Of a stretch of 64,000 bases of DNA, positions 1 to 9,226 are shown piece after piece. Position numbers and translations under genes: made by a program. The notes below the pieces were generated by a model, which saw only the letters and a list, made by a program, of their open reading frames with translations, ran no database searches and was not told where the DNA came from. Source of the stretch: Anaerolineales bacterium UBA2200 (lineage in GTDB: Bacteria > Chloroflexota > Anaerolineae > UBA2200); assembly GCA_002327925.1 (NCBI GenBank), contig DCVA01000040.1, positions 67,165 through 131,164 on the forward strand, written 5' to 3'. Each line of letters begins with the position of its first letter. The stretch's first letter is position 1.

Positions 1-1
1 A

Positions 2-556
2 GAAGGAGCGCAGGTGGGGGTGCAGAACTATACTTTCCGCAGCGGCCCCGACGTGATCCCGGGACGCGATATTCCCGGCGATGTGGCCGCGGTGCTGGCC
101 GGCCACATCCACCGCGCACAGGTACTGCGCCGCGATCTCTCAGGACGGCCTTTGGCCGCTCCCGTGGTCTACCCCGGTTCGGTTGAGCGAACCGCGTTTG
201 CCGAACGAGAGGAAACCAAGGGCTATGCCGTGCTGGAGTTGGCACCCACCTCCGACGGTCGCGGCCGGTTGCTCGCTGTTCGGTTCGTCTCCTTGCCCAC
301 CCGACCGATGGTCGTGCTGACGGCCCCAATTGCCGACCTCAGCCGAGATGAGCTTCAGGCCGTCCTGGGCAATAGACTGATGAACCTCGACCCTTGCTCC
401 ATCGTATCGATTGATGTATCCGGAGAGCTGACGCCGCCTCTGGCAGAGGTCCTGACCGCCTCCGCTCTGCGCGCCCTGGCGCCGCCCACCATGAACGTGA
501 CGATCCGTTGGCCGCGAGAGAAAACCCTGAACCGAGGGCCCTGCGGGCGAATTTAG
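2..556 (+). CDS. sbcD: SbcD/Mre11-type exonuclease subunit, 3' part
   Basis: The reading frame is open to the left edge of the window, so only the C-terminal ~184 residues are present. They contain the metallophosphoesterase signature GHIHR followed by VVYPGSVERTAF, the late motif of SbcD/Mre11 nucleases where the last metal-ligand histidines lie, and then a capping region. SbcD normally works with the SbcC ATPase to cut hairpins and process DNA double-strand ends. No SbcC follows here: the next gene is an unrelated MFS transporter with its own promoter. The family call is firm. Whether this is SbcD proper or a related YhaO-like phosphoesterase cannot be settled without the N-terminus. Confidence 0.8.
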   Translation, partial: EGAQVGVQNYTFRSGPDVIPGRDIPGDVAAVLAGHIHRAQVLRRDLSGRPLAAPVVYPGSVERTAFAEREETKGYAVLELAPTSDGRGRLLAVRFVSLPTRPMVVLTAPIADLSRDELQAVLGNRLMNLDPCSIVSIDVSGELTPPLAEVLTASALRALAPPTMNVTIRWPREKTLNRGPCGRI

Positions 557-592
557 CCAGACATTGAATATATTCATGGCGGAGCAACGAAA

Positions 593-620
593 TTGACTTC
601 TGCGCTGCAGCGCTTACAAT
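593..620 (+). promoter_or_regulatory. Sigma-70-type promoter for the MFS transporter
   Basis: TTGACT (593-598), a 16 bp spacer and TACAAT (615-620) precede the ATG at 660 and the ribosome binding site GGGAGG. Each hexamer matches consensus at 5 of 6 positions. Confidence 0.65.
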
Positions 621-659
621 CATATTGCTCTGCATGTTGATTGCTCTGGGAGGTTTCCC

Positions 660-1891
660 ATGATAGCCAGATGCCGTGCGATGTATGGGCAGTACCCACG
701 TTCGTTCTGGGTGCTGGTGGCGGGTACCTTCGTCGACGTGATCGGGGAGTCGGCACTATTCCCCTTCTTCGCCCTGTACGTCACCGGTCGCTTTCAGGTC
801 GGCATGGCCGTGGCCGGCGGTCTCTTCGGCGTCGTGTCCCTGTCCGGTCTGGTTGGCGGGATTCTGGGGGCGCGCTTGCCGACCGGTTCGGGCGCCGCGG
901 TGTTACCATCTTCGGACTGGCCTCCAGTGCGCTGGTGGCGCTTTCTCTCGGCTGGGTCAATCGCCTTTCACTCCTCTACTGGCTCGCCGTGCCGCTGGGA
1001 TTGCTGGGCCACCTCGCCGGACCAGCCCATCAGGCAATGGTGGCGGATCTCCTTCCCGAAGATAAACGGGCAGAAGGGTACGGGATTCTGAGCGTGGCAG
1101 CGAACCTGGCCTGGCTGGTAGGTCCCACAGTCGGTGGTTTCCTGGCAGATCGTTCGTCCTTCGTTCTGTTTGTGCTCGATGCGGCCATTAGCCTGGTCAC
1201 GGCCGGAATCGTCTACTTTTTCCTGCCGGAGACATACACAAAACACAGCACACAGACTCAGGGCAAAGGTCCGCTCCATACTCTGGGCGGCTATGGAAGG
1301 GTGGCCTCCGACGGCGCGTTCGTGGCCTTCTGCGCTGCGTCGCTGCTACTCTGGGGAGCGTACCAGCAGGTCTACACGTCCCTGGCCGTCTTCCTGCGCG
1401 ACTTTAGGGGCGTCTCGGCGCAGGGCTATGGCCTGCTTGTGACGATCAACGCCATGATCGTGGTGTTCCTGCAGATGTGGCTGACCAGCAAGATCAGGTC
1501 TCGTCCGCCGGCCCTGATGATGGCCGTCGGAGCGCTGATCTACTGCTTTGGGCTGGGCGCCTTCGGCTGGCCTGTGCCCTTCTCTGTGATGGTCGGGATC
1601 ATGATCCTGGTGACCGTGGGCGAGATGATCGTCGCCCCGGTCAGCCAGGCTCTGGTGGCGCTCCTGGCACCGGAAGAGATGCGAGGGCGCTACGCCGCCT
1701 TTTTCGGCCTGGCCGTGACTGTCCCGGCTATCATCGGTCCCTGGGCGGGAGGTCTCTTGATGGACGGTTCAAACCCGGACTGGCTGTGGTTTGCCAGCGG
1801 CCTGGTCTGCGCCGCCGCCGCCCTGTCCTTCTTCGCCCTCCACCTGACTTCTCACGGCAGGCTGGGCGCGCCTCCCGCGCCTACGGCTTGA
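660..1891 (+). pseudogene. MFS drug/metabolite transporter, frameshifted
   Basis: This is a 12-helix major facilitator superfamily permease of about 410 residues. The start at 660 is set by GGGAGG just upstream. The first ~70 residues (helices 1-2, GTFVDVIGESALFPFFALYV) read in frame 3. The rest, beginning with the family loop-2/3 motif GGALADRFGRRG, reads in frame 2. The switch falls at the five-G run 866-870: a sixth G would restore VGGILGGALADRFGRR. The remaining helices and the C-terminus look intact. This could be a genuine recent inactivation or a homopolymer error in the assembly; the otherwise clean codon use favours error. The substrate is unknown. The gene converges on, and overlaps by 11 bp, the methyltransferase on the other strand. 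Confidence 0.8.
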
Positions 1892-2702
1892 TCGCCCTCG
1901 TGGCGATGAATGGCCTCATATAGTCGGCCAGCGGGTCCTCGTCTCCCGGCGGGTAGTCATCTTCGAACAGGTGCGTCAGCAGCAGCCCTGCCTCGAGCTG
2001 CCCCCCAATCTGGCTCTCCAGGCTGTGGCTGAACTCCAGGGGCCAGCCTTGCCGGATGTACTCTTCCCTTTTCTCGGGGCTCAAGCTGGCAATGTCGGAG
2101 TAGGGCAGCCGGTAAGCTACTTTGATCTCCCTGGTCTTCTCAGCGAGGTCGTGGTCGAACAAATACCAGTCCGGGTTCATGAACCCGGCCATCACGACGC
2201 CGCCGTGTCGCAGTACGCGGTAGGCCTCCCGCCACACAGGCCGCACGTCCGGAGCAAAGACGTTCGATACAGGGTGCACAATCAAGCCAAAGCTCTCGGC
2301 CTCGAAGGCACTGAGGTCCGCCATATCGCCCTCGACCGTGCGAATGGCCAGTCCCTCGCGCTCGGCGACCAGCCTGTCCTGAGCCAGCTGAGCGGGAGAG
2401 TTGTCCAGCACAGTCACATTGGCACCTGCCGCGGCCAGGATGGGTCCCTGCTGCCCGCCGCCGGACGCCAGGCAGAGCACTTCGCAGCCGGCCAAAGGCG
2501 GGTACCATTCCCGCGGCACGGGTTTGAGCGGTGTGAGCACGATCTGCCAGTCCCCTTGTCGCGCCGAGGCGATCGCCTCGCGGCTAACAGGCACGGTCCA
2601 CTGGTTTCCCTCCGCCACCTGGCGGTTCCATGCCTCGCGATTGTAGGAACGGAGGTCCTTCTCGGGATCGACGCCATTCTTCGCCCTGCCGGTCACAGCC
2701 AT
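1881..2702 (-). CDS. Class I SAM-dependent methyltransferase
   Basis: The protein has 273 residues. The Rossmann motif I is [19 protein letters not shown], followed by the motif II acidic residue in VTVLDNS, then EGDMADLS, and a post-motif typical of the Methyltransf_11/UbiE-like group ([17 protein letters not shown]). The N-terminal 50 residues ([17 protein letters not shown]) match small-molecule methyltransferases that start with a short helical lid. The substrate is not predictable. Its start overlaps the end of the Ldh2-type dehydrogenase by 10 bp, and a GAGGA ribosome binding site abuts the ATG, so it is probably the last gene of the leftward cytochrome-dehydrogenase-methyltransferase transcript. 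Confidence 0.85.
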   Translation of the reverse strand: MAVTGRAKNGVDPEKDLRSYNREAWNRQVAEGNQWTVPVSREAIASARQGDWQIVLTPLKPVPREWYPPLAGCEVLCLASGGGQQGPILAAAGANVTVLDNSPAQLAQDRLVAEREGLAIRTVEGDMADLSAFEAESFGLIVHPVSNVFAPDVRPVWREAYRVLRHGGVVMAGFMNPDWYLFDHDLAEKTREIKVAYRLPYSDIASLSPEKREEYIRQGWPLEFSHSLESQIGGQLEAGLLLTHLFEDDYPPGDEDPLADYMRPFIATRAIKP

Positions 2703-3826
2703 TCCTCGTAACCGGCAAGGTGCAGTTCGTCACGCACGGCCTGCAGCTCGCGGCGCAGGTTGGCGTTGATAGGGACGCCGTCCCTGCGGACGCGCTTGAC
2801 GTTCTCGTATTCTTTCTCACCCGCCACAAAGATGCGGCTCTGCCCCGGCTCTTTTCGCGAGGCCTGCAGTTGACGCAAAATCTCGCCGCTGGTTCTTCGC
2901 GACCCTTCCAGGGGCACAAAGTGGGCAACATCCATCGCCAGGAAGAAGTGCCCCAGCATATGCGGCCGCCTGCGGCCATCAGCGTCAACGCCCAGCAGGT
3001 CGTGCAGGAAAGCGCCGCCGGCCAGTGAGGCGGAGAGGATCTCCACCATCGTGGCCAGTCCGTAGCCCTTGTGTCCGCCCAGCCCCTCCCCCTGCCCTCC
3101 CAGGGGCAGGAAGGCCGCGTTGCCCCTGTCGAGCTCTCTGAGGATCTTGCCTGCGTCTGTCGCCGGATGACCCTCGGAATCGATCATCCAGCCCTCGGGT
3201 ACCGGTTTTTCTGCTCTGGCCAGGACCTCGATCTTGCCGCGCTGGGTGATGGGAGTGGCGCCGTCGAAGCAGAAGGGGAAGGGCCCGTCCGAAGGAGCGG
3301 CGAACGCGATGGGGTTTGTGCCCAGCATCGGCTCTGTGCCAAAGGTCGGGGCAATAGCAGGCCGGGCGTTGGTCACTGTCAGGCCGATCATCCCCTCATC
3401 GGCCGCCATGAGCGAATAGTACCCGGCGATGCCAAAGTGAGTTGAATTCCGCACTGCCGAAGCCCCCATGCCGTACTGGCGAGCCTTGTCCATGGCCATG
3501 CGCATGGAGCGGTAGGCAATCACATGGCCCATGCCGTGGTGGCCATCGATGACCGTGGTCGTCTCTGTGTCATGCACGATTTCGAGATTCGTTCGCGGCG
3601 ACTGGATTCCGGCCTTGATGCGGTCATAGTAGTACTTGAGCCTTCCGATGCCGTGCGATTCGATCCCGCGCAAGTCCGAGGAGATCAACACGTCCGTGCA
3701 GATGCGCGCGTCGTCCTCCGGCACGCCCATCGCCTGGAAGGTGTCCATCATCAGGCGCTCAATCGCCTCGACGGGGACCCGCTTCTCCCCCCTGTTCTTG
3801 CCGGCTCCTACTGTGGAATCCGCCAC
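2693..3826 (-). CDS. Ldh2/MdhA-family NAD(P)-dependent 2-hydroxyacid dehydrogenase
   Basis: The protein has 377 residues, the usual length for the malate/L-lactate dehydrogenase 2 family (YlbC, ComC, AllD, DpkA). Family hallmarks are [13 protein letters not shown] with the catalytic-region His, the [11 protein letters not shown] segment that binds cofactor, and [13 protein letters not shown]-terminal segment, [23 protein letters not shown], is also typical. The family reduces or oxidises 2-keto/2-hydroxy acids (malate, lactate, ureidoglycolate, sulfolactate) or cyclic imines; which one cannot be told here. The start is GTG at 3826, supported by GGAGGAG about 8 nt upstream. It overlaps the end of the multihaem cytochrome gene by 19 bp, so translation is likely coupled. 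Confidence 0.9.
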   Translation of the reverse strand: MADSTVGAGKNRGEKRVPVEAIERLMMDTFQAMGVPEDDARICTDVLISSDLRGIESHGIGRLKYYYDRIKAGIQSPRTNLEIVHDTETTTVIDGHHGMGHVIAYRSMRMAMDKARQYGMGASAVRNSTHFGIAGYYSLMAADEGMIGLTVTNARPAIAPTFGTEPMLGTNPIAFAAPSDGPFPFCFDGATPITQRGKIEVLARAEKPVPEGWMIDSEGHPATDAGKILRELDRGNAAFLPLGGQGEGLGGHKGYGLATMVEILSASLAGGAFLHDLLGVDADGRRRPHMLGHFFLAMDVAHFVPLEGSRRTSGEILRQLQASRKEPGQSRIFVAGEKEYENVKRVRRDGVPINANLRRELQAVRDELHLAGYEEWL

Positions 3827-5991
3827 TGGTGGTACTCCTCCTCCAGGAATGGCTCCGTCACGCCATGGAGCAGCTCCTCTGCCTCCGGGATCAGCTCGTT
3901 GTAGAAACGGTCGGCCACCTCAAAGAACCCGTGCCACTGCGTGTAGTCAGGTCCCATCATCGCGGACCCATGCCGGGCGCGCCGCCCTTCGTGGTGCCAC
4001 AACAGGTAATAGGTCCACTCGATCTTTTCGTCAAAGTCCAGCGGCGTGAGCTTGCCTGCATTGCGCAGTTCCGTCATGATCGCGCCTGCGGGGACGGCGA
4101 ACTTGTCGTTGTACAGCTCCACAGCATCGTCGTACTGTGCGAAAAAGTTCACCTGGAAAGGCGGCGAGTGGCACTGCTGGCAGACTGCCTGCATGCGCGC
4201 GCGTTTCGCGTCCGCGTCATCCAGTTTGACCGACACAGCCGGCCTCAGCGTCCAGGAAATGCGCTGTCCAACGTCGTGGTTCACCGCCAGTCCGGGCACG
4301 GCGCTCATATGGCAGGTGGCGCAGGTGGGAGCGGCGCCATAGTCCTCCCCCAGCACCCACGGGCGCTCGTCCAATGCCATCCGGTCGCGGTTGGCCTGGA
4401 AAGCCACACCGTGCTTGCTCTCTTCGTAGATCTCGATCTGCGGGTGGTCCGGACCCATGTGGCAGTTGCCGCAGGCCGCGGGTTCTCTGCCGACCGCCAC
4501 GCTAAAGAGATGCCGCGTATGGCACGTGGAGCAGGCGCCCAGACTGCCATCGGGGTTGATACGACCGATGCCCGTGTTCGGCCAGCTTGCTGCGGTCGGT
4601 TTGTTGTCTGCATCCAATTCCACCACCGTTCCGTGGCATTGCTTGCAGCCCATCACCGCTGCCGCAGCCCCCTCCACTTTCTCGCCGAGGATGTTGTCCA
4701 GCGACGCCAGGATATTGCCCCCTTGCGCATGACGGCTCGAGGCGAACTGCCCGGCCTCCGTGATGTGGCACTCGCCGCAATCCTTGGGCGTCACCAGCAG
4801 ACTGATGGTAAAGCCATTGTGCGCGATGGCGTCCGGATCAGTGGTCTGCGCTCCATGGCACTCGTAGCACGCCGTCCCTGCCTTGGCCATCACGCTGCGC
4901 TGCCATTCGTCCAGCTGCGCCTGGCCAAAGACATTCTGGCTGTGACAGGTGATGCACTGTTGCGATTGGGACGAGAGCTGCACTGCCGGCTCCCCCGGAC
5001 TGGCTTTCTGCAGAGTGAATCCCCACTTCCACCAGGCCACACAGAAAAGAATGCCCAGCACCAGGAGCATGTTGAGGAAGGCAACGCGCACGAACATCCT
5101 GTGTGCCGATGCGCCCCTGTCCGCCGCCGGAGCCGCCGCGGACGCGCTGGCCGTCAGAGCCCCGGCAGCCAGCATGCGCTCCATCACCTCCGGTCCGTGC
5201 GGCGCGCCCTTCAGCGCCTCGGTCAGGTCCTGCCCGGCGCCGTGCTTGCGCATGTGCACGCCCTCTTTCCACATCCGGCTTGCCGAGACGTCATAGAGCT
5301 TGCCGTCCACCGCGACCAGCGCCTTGCGCCCCTCCTTGCCATCGAACGCCGCCAGGCTTTCGAGGGTTACGCCTGCGCCCTCGGCGGGCATGGCAGGCGC
5401 CGGCCTGGGCGCCCTCATACGGTGGTCCAGCACGATAGTAGCCACGCCTGCCATCAACACCAGCAGGCCATACTGAGCCAGCTTGATGGCAAAGACCGTG
5501 CCCCACGTTCCGCTGAACACAGTTCCCGTGTTCAGGTAGCGCAGAATGGTGAGGATGACACCACTAACACCCATGATCGCGATGCTGATCAGACCAAGTT
5601 TGCGCTCAGCTTTTGGGATGCCAGTCGTAAGCTGCTTGGGTTTGACGAAGAACTGGATATAGAGAATCGTCCCGAACCACAGGACGGCCGTAAGCAGATG
5701 GATGTAGCCCACTATCAGCTTGATCACACTCAGTACGGGTGAGGAGGGCGGCGCGGGAGCCACCACTCCCTCTGGCACAGGCCAGACATAGCCTCCCTTC
5801 ACGTAGGCGGCACCCTTGGCAGTCAGAGCTCCGCCGCCCTCCGGTGACGTATGACAAATGCCACAGGGCTGACCAGTGCTGGCTGCATAGTCGGGAGTGG
5901 CGCGTGCTGCCGGGCGGGGGAAAGCTGTCCAGACCACGAGGGCGACGAAAAGGGTACAGACCAGGGCCAGAATCCGAGAGGGTTTGTTCAT
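3808..5991 (-). CDS. Membrane-anchored HAO-like octahaem cytochrome c fused to CopD-like and cytochrome b5-like domains
   Basis: The protein has 727 residues when started at the ATG at 5991, which is preceded by TTGGAGG and begins a signal peptide (1-31); a longer frame upstream has no such support. Domain order: one CxxCH haem site (CGICH, 43-47); three membrane helices of a CopD-like segment (about 87-111, 132-152, 164-188); a cytochrome b5-like haem/steroid-binding domain (about 208-274, with DGKLYDVSAS, KHGAGQDLT and APHG); one helix (about 299-322); then eight CxxCH sites starting at 346, 375, 405, 449, 487, 507, 557 and 604. The stretch RINPDGSLGACSTCHTRH...CGNCHMGPDHPQ and the tail HHEGRRARHGSAMMGPDY are characteristic of the hydroxylamine oxidoreductase/octahaem nitrite reductase family. 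A tyrosine (Y683) lies in the region that carries the P460 cross-link in true HAO; equivalence needs alignment. Likely an exported N-oxide or nitrite/hydroxylamine redox enzyme tied directly to the membrane. Confidence 0.8.
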   Translation of the reverse strand: MNKPSRILALVCTLFVALVVWTAFPRPAARATPDYAASTGQPCGICHTSPEGGGALTAKGAAYVKGGYVWPVPEGVVAPAPPSSPVLSVIKLIVGYIHLLTAVLWFGTILYIQFFVKPKQLTTGIPKAERKLGLISIAIMGVSGVILTILRYLNTGTVFSGTWGTVFAIKLAQYGLLVLMAGVATIVLDHRMRAPRPAPAMPAEGAGVTLESLAAFDGKEGRKALVAVDGKLYDVSASRMWKEGVHMRKHGAGQDLTEALKGAPHGPEVMERMLAAGALTASASAAAPAADRGASAHRMFVRVAFLNMLLVLGILFCVAWWKWGFTLQKASPGEPAVQLSSQSQQCITCHSQNVFGQAQLDEWQRSVMAKAGTACYECHGAQTTDPDAIAHNGFTISLLVTPKDCGECHITEAGQFASSRHAQGGNILASLDNILGEKVEGAAAAVMGCKQCHGTVVELDADNKPTAASWPNTGIGRINPDGSLGACSTCHTRHLFSVAVGREPAACGNCHMGPDHPQIEIYEESKHGVAFQANRDRMALDERPWVLGEDYGAAPTCATCHMSAVPGLAVNHDVGQRISWTLRPAVSVKLDDADAKRARMQAVCQQCHSPPFQVNFFAQYDDAVELYNDKFAVPAGAIMTELRNAGKLTPLDFDEKIEWTYYLLWHHEGRRARHGSAMMGPDYTQWHGFFEVADRFYNELIPEAEELLHGVTEPFLEEEYHQWRIPQ

Positions 5992-6022
5992 CGAATGGCC
6001 TCCAAGTGTGCTCAATACGCCG

Positions 6023-6050
6023 ATTGTATCACCGCTTGCGCACGCGTCAA
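6023..6050 (-). promoter_or_regulatory. Promoter of the multihaem cytochrome gene
   Basis: On the minus strand, TTGACG (6050-6045), a 16 bp spacer and TACAAT (6028-6023) lie 32 bp upstream of the ATG at 5991. The position supports that start and suggests the cytochrome, dehydrogenase and methyltransferase genes form one transcript. Confidence 0.6.
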
Positions 6051-6086
6051 GACCGGGCCCCAGCCTGCCGGCACCAGGGGTGTTGC

Positions 6087-6680
6087 TCACCATGCCAGCC
6101 CCGGGTCATCTTCGCTCAGGTCCCGCCAGTCGGCGCGCAGCTCCTCCGCTCGAATCCGGCAGGCGCTCACCTGCTGGATCATTCGCCCCCACATCCCTTC
6201 GGCCGGCTGGCCGAACGTCAGGTAGGTTTCGCACAGCCAGTCACGGCTCTGAGCGGTCGCCTCGGCGACCTCGAGGGCCTCCAGCAGCCTGCTGTGAAAA
6301 CCGGCCGCCTCTGGCGGGATTTCCAGCAGGCTCGCCGCTATCCCCAGATCCCAGAAGTGGAACGAGGAGCTGCTCTCAGTGTCAGCGCAGAGTACGTCCG
6401 CATCCAGCCCCCGCGATTGCGTGTTCGATAGGAGCGTTCGGTTCAGTTCCAGTCTGCGGACGTAGTCCACCAGAATGCCGTCTCGAACGGCACGCAGATA
6501 AGCACGCAGGATCAAGCTGTGCCCGGGCGCAGGCGTTGGCGGCGGGGGAGTGGCCGTGGCCGCTGGAGCAGGCGTGTCGCCTGGCACAGGAGAGACGGTC
6601 GCTTCCTGCGGGGCGCAAGAAACGACCGCGGCGATGGCCAACAGCATCAAGACGCAGACACGGAATCGGTGGTGCCCCAT
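6087..6680 (-). CDS. Putative lipoprotein of unknown function
   Basis: The protein has 197 residues. A signal peptide with a lipobox-like end (MLLAIAAVVSCAP, Cys 22) is followed by a short Ala/Thr/Pro linker (PAPAATATPPPPTPAPG) typical of surface proteins in this genome. The mature domain (about 55-197) is helical, with WDLGIAASLLEIPPEA and DWLCETYLTFG, and contains a few cysteines. I do not recognise the family. It lies immediately upstream of the multihaem cytochrome's promoter, on the same strand. Confidence 0.65.
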   Translation of the reverse strand: MGHHRFRVCVLMLLAIAAVVSCAPQEATVSPVPGDTPAPAATATPPPPTPAPGHSLILRAYLRAVRDGILVDYVRRLELNRTLLSNTQSRGLDADVLCADTESSSSFHFWDLGIAASLLEIPPEAAGFHSRLLEALEVAEATAQSRDWLCETYLTFGQPAEGMWGRMIQQVSACRIRAEELRADWRDLSEDDPGLAW

Positions 6681-6781
6681 GCTATCCCCGACGGCAGGTT
6701 GCCCAGAAACCGTGGCGAGAACGAAAATGGTCCGCTTTTTACATCTGACAGAGCATCCGGTGCGCCGCGAGCGGCGTCCGG

Positions 6782-7486
6782 CTAGCGCACAGCCGCTCCG
6801 ATCGCGTTGCGCAGCACCTTGCGGGCACCGTTTGCATCGCCGGCCGTCAGGCGATACTCGTACTTGCCGGACAGTGCTTCGATCTTGAGCTTGGTGATCG
6901 ACGGGCCGTCCTCATCGTCTTGCTCTTCAATGCGCACCTTCTGGATGGTATTGTTGGGGATGAAAAAGTTCTCCTTGTTCTCAGCGAGCGCCGCGTCAGC
7001 GCCCATGGCCGTGTACTTTTCCACCAGCACATTCATCCAGCCCATCTGCGCAGCGATGACGCCGAAAACCCCCTTGCCCGCGGCCTTGGCGCGCCGGTTC
7101 ATCTCCTTCACTGCCTCATTCATCATCTTCTGGCTCATGTCGGCGAACACCAGTCGCTGACTTGTTACGACAATGCTGTAGCTCTGGAAACCGAACAGCC
7201 CCTTCCGTCGCTGCGCGCCGGGAATCACCGCCAGGACCGGTTCGGCAAAGCCCGCAGCAGCCGACTGCGGGGCCGGAGACGCAGGGGCGGGTTGGGCTGG
7301 TGCGGTAGGAGACACCACAGCCGTTCCCCCGCACTTGCCGCAGAACTTGGCGGCCGGGTCCAATTGCGCTCCGCACTTGCCGCAGAAGCGCGGGGCATCC
7401 ATTGGCTTGCCGCAGGACGTGCAGAACCGATTTCCCGCCGCGACCTGTGCCCCGCAGGCAGGGCAAGTGGAATCAGCTGATGTCAT
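6782..7486 (-). CDS. Double zinc-ribbon protein with C-terminal PH-like domain
   Basis: The protein has 234 residues. The N-terminus holds two zinc ribbons, each with two CxxC knuckles (C8/C11, C22/C25 and C35/C38, C49/C52). After a Pro/Ala linker (about 57-78) comes a domain with SYSIVVTSQRLVFADMS, reminiscent of bacterial PH-like domains, and a C-terminal strand-rich section ending SGKYEYRLTAGDANGARKVL. Zinc-ribbon plus PH-like proteins are usually cytoplasmic or membrane-associated scaffold or sensor proteins with no assigned reaction. It has its own strong promoter, at 7532-7561. Confidence 0.75.
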   Translation of the reverse strand: MTSADSTCPACGAQVAAGNRFCTSCGKPMDAPRFCGKCGAQLDPAAKFCGKCGGTAVVSPTAPAQPAPASPAPQSAAAGFAEPVLAVIPGAQRRKGLFGFQSYSIVVTSQRLVFADMSQKMMNEAVKEMNRRAKAAGKGVFGVIAAQMGWMNVLVEKYTAMGADAALAENKENFFIPNNTIQKVRIEEQDDEDGPSITKLKIEALSGKYEYRLTAGDANGARKVLRNAIGAAVR

Positions 7487-7531
7487 GAGGACCTCCGTGT
7501 GAGAACAGTGTATGCGTGCATTGCTGAGCCG

Positions 7532-7561
7532 ATTCTACACGACCCGAGCGCCGCCTGTCAA
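7532..7561 (-). promoter_or_regulatory. Promoter of the zinc-ribbon protein gene
   Basis: On the minus strand, TTGACA (7561-7556), an 18 bp spacer and TAGAAT (7537-7532) are found. The -35 overlaps the last codon of the upstream epimerase gene. Confidence 0.65.
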
Positions 7562-9165
7562 CGTCGTGCAGACGGGGCCTGCTGACTCTCTTCGTCCGCG
7601 CAAACGATGTCCTGGGTGCAATCGTCGGGATAGTAGTTTGACTCACCCGGGTCGTGGTTGGTGTACCAGACCTGCGCAAAGAAAGGATTGCGTCTGGCCT
7701 CGGCATCGAAATCCCAGGGGGGCGGAACGCACTGCGGACACCAGTGGCCCGCCTTGAGCACAGTGTACGGCCGCAGGCTGAACTCGTGCCCTGCCGCGCA
7801 CCTCCAATTCAGAACGGAGTGCAAATCACCCTGCCATTCGGTGGACAGACATGCTCCCCCGCGGAAACAGGCGGCTCCCTGCAGGTCACTCAGCCCCAGC
7901 TGCGATCTGGATTCATCGTAGCCATGATCGAGCCCCCCGGCCTCAGGCTCCGGGTCGAACCGCGGCATGGACACGCCCCAAGGGGGGATCGCTTCATAGG
8001 TGGCATAGTCCTTGAAGAACGCGCTGATTCGCAGGTCGCTGCGGTGCCTGTACCAGTAGGCCGTGCCGTTCCGATGCTCTTCGACGAGACGGCGCATCCT
8101 TTCGCGTGTGATCTGTTCGATACGCCGCCGCAACGACGGCAATCGCCGGTTGGCGGCAGCCAACATCTTCATCGCCAGGGGCATGTCGTCCTGAATCAGT
8201 CTCCAGTAGTCGTCGAGCGAGTCCCGCCAGTGGTGCAGGTAGTCGTTCAGGACAGCACTGTCCTCATACCATTGCATGTGAAAGTTGCGCAACGCATACC
8301 AGTTGCGGTCCGTGCATGCCTCGATGCCCGACAGGCCGTTGAGTCTGTAGTTCTGCCCGGCGAAATCGTAGGCCACGCAGCGCATGGCAGGCCCCCCGGC
8401 CATGTTGTAGGCCCGCCGCCAAAAGTCAGAACCGTCCGGCACGTCGAGGCAGTTGACGAGTCCGAAGCCTGCGTCCCGGTCAGTGATGTTCTCCATGTAG
8501 GCATTGAGGGGCATATGGAAGGCGATGGGGTCCTGCAGCGCAATCAGTTCCCGGTAGGTGGTGGGCATGATGTAGGTCATTCGCAGCGAAACCCAGTGGC
8601 GGATAGCGGATTCCAGGACCGCCCTCTCGCCGGCGATCTTGGTGGTGGCGTAATAGTCGAAAACCGAGGGTTTGAGCGGGTCGCCCACCCGGCCGCGGTG
8701 AATCGGGGGAAGACGGTCGCCCGTCTCTGCCACAGTCCCCGTGTAGACCAGATGCGCTCTTTCCGCCCCGCCCGGTTGTGCTTCGATGGCGCGCACGATG
8801 TTGCGGATGCCCTCTGTGTTGACCGCATACGCCATGTCCGGATGATAGTCGGCCTGGGGCGAGATGTACGCCATCGCGTCCAGTACCCAGTCAGCGCCAA
8901 TCAGGGCCAGCTCCACGTCCCTGTAGTCGGTTGCGTCGCCCCAGACGATGGTGAGCCCGCGGCCTTCAGCCCGCCCTTTGCGTACCTCGCGTGGCACTCT
9001 CGCCGCTTCGGCGTAGGGTGCCAGCAGCCGCCGATTCTTGCCGGACGGCCTGGTCAGCAAGACGATGTCGTACCTCTCTCGGCGCCGCCACAGCTCCTTC
9101 AATGCCTCCAGGCCCATCGTGCCCGAGGCACCGAACAGCACGACCCTGATCAGTGGTGGGTTCAA
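7558..9165 (-). CDS. NAD-dependent epimerase/dehydratase (extended SDR) with C-terminal zinc ribbon-like domain
   Basis: The protein has 535 residues. I place the start at the TTG at 9165 because AGAGGAG sits just upstream and the Rossmann core begins eight residues in (VVLFGASGTMGLEAL); an upstream TTG at 9222 is possible. Extended-SDR features include DWVLDAMAYISPQADY, the NTEGIRNIV helix, and YTGTVAET...YYATTKIAGER with the catalytic YxxxK. It has the size of a UDP-sugar epimerase up to about residue 400. The remainder is unusual: after a helical segment, a WRCAAGHEF...GHWCPQC region looks like a metal-binding ribbon of the kind found in DNA- or protein-binding modules. Substrate unknown. 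Confidence 0.75.
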   Translation of the reverse strand: MNPPLIRVVLFGASGTMGLEALKELWRRRERYDIVLLTRPSGKNRRLLAPYAEAARVPREVRKGRAEGRGLTIVWGDATDYRDVELALIGADWVLDAMAYISPQADYHPDMAYAVNTEGIRNIVRAIEAQPGGAERAHLVYTGTVAETGDRLPPIHRGRVGDPLKPSVFDYYATTKIAGERAVLESAIRHWVSLRMTYIMPTTYRELIALQDPIAFHMPLNAYMENITDRDAGFGLVNCLDVPDGSDFWRRAYNMAGGPAMRCVAYDFAGQNYRLNGLSGIEACTDRNWYALRNFHMQWYEDSAVLNDYLHHWRDSLDDYWRLIQDDMPLAMKMLAAANRRLPSLRRRIEQITRERMRRLVEEHRNGTAYWYRHRSDLRISAFFKDYATYEAIPPWGVSMPRFDPEPEAGGLDHGYDESRSQLGLSDLQGAACFRGGACLSTEWQGDLHSVLNWRCAAGHEFSLRPYTVLKAGHWCPQCVPPPWDFDAEARRNPFFAQVWYTNHDPGESNYYPDDCTQDIVCADEESQQAPSARR

Positions 9166-9226
9166 GGCGCTCCTCTGAATGCTCGAATTTGCGAGTCGGT
9201 GACACCCTACGCCAAGACACAACCCG

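Noticed and set aside
3829..5742. Long rightward open frame opposite the cytochrome gene
   Set aside because: It is the shadow of a high-GC gene; it lacks a ribosome binding site and family motifs, while the opposite strand has nine CxxCH sites.
3808..5991. Evidence for ammonia oxidation or anammox
   Set aside because: One HAO-like protein without amo or hzs partners does not support those pathways; many HAO relatives reduce nitrite or have unknown roles.
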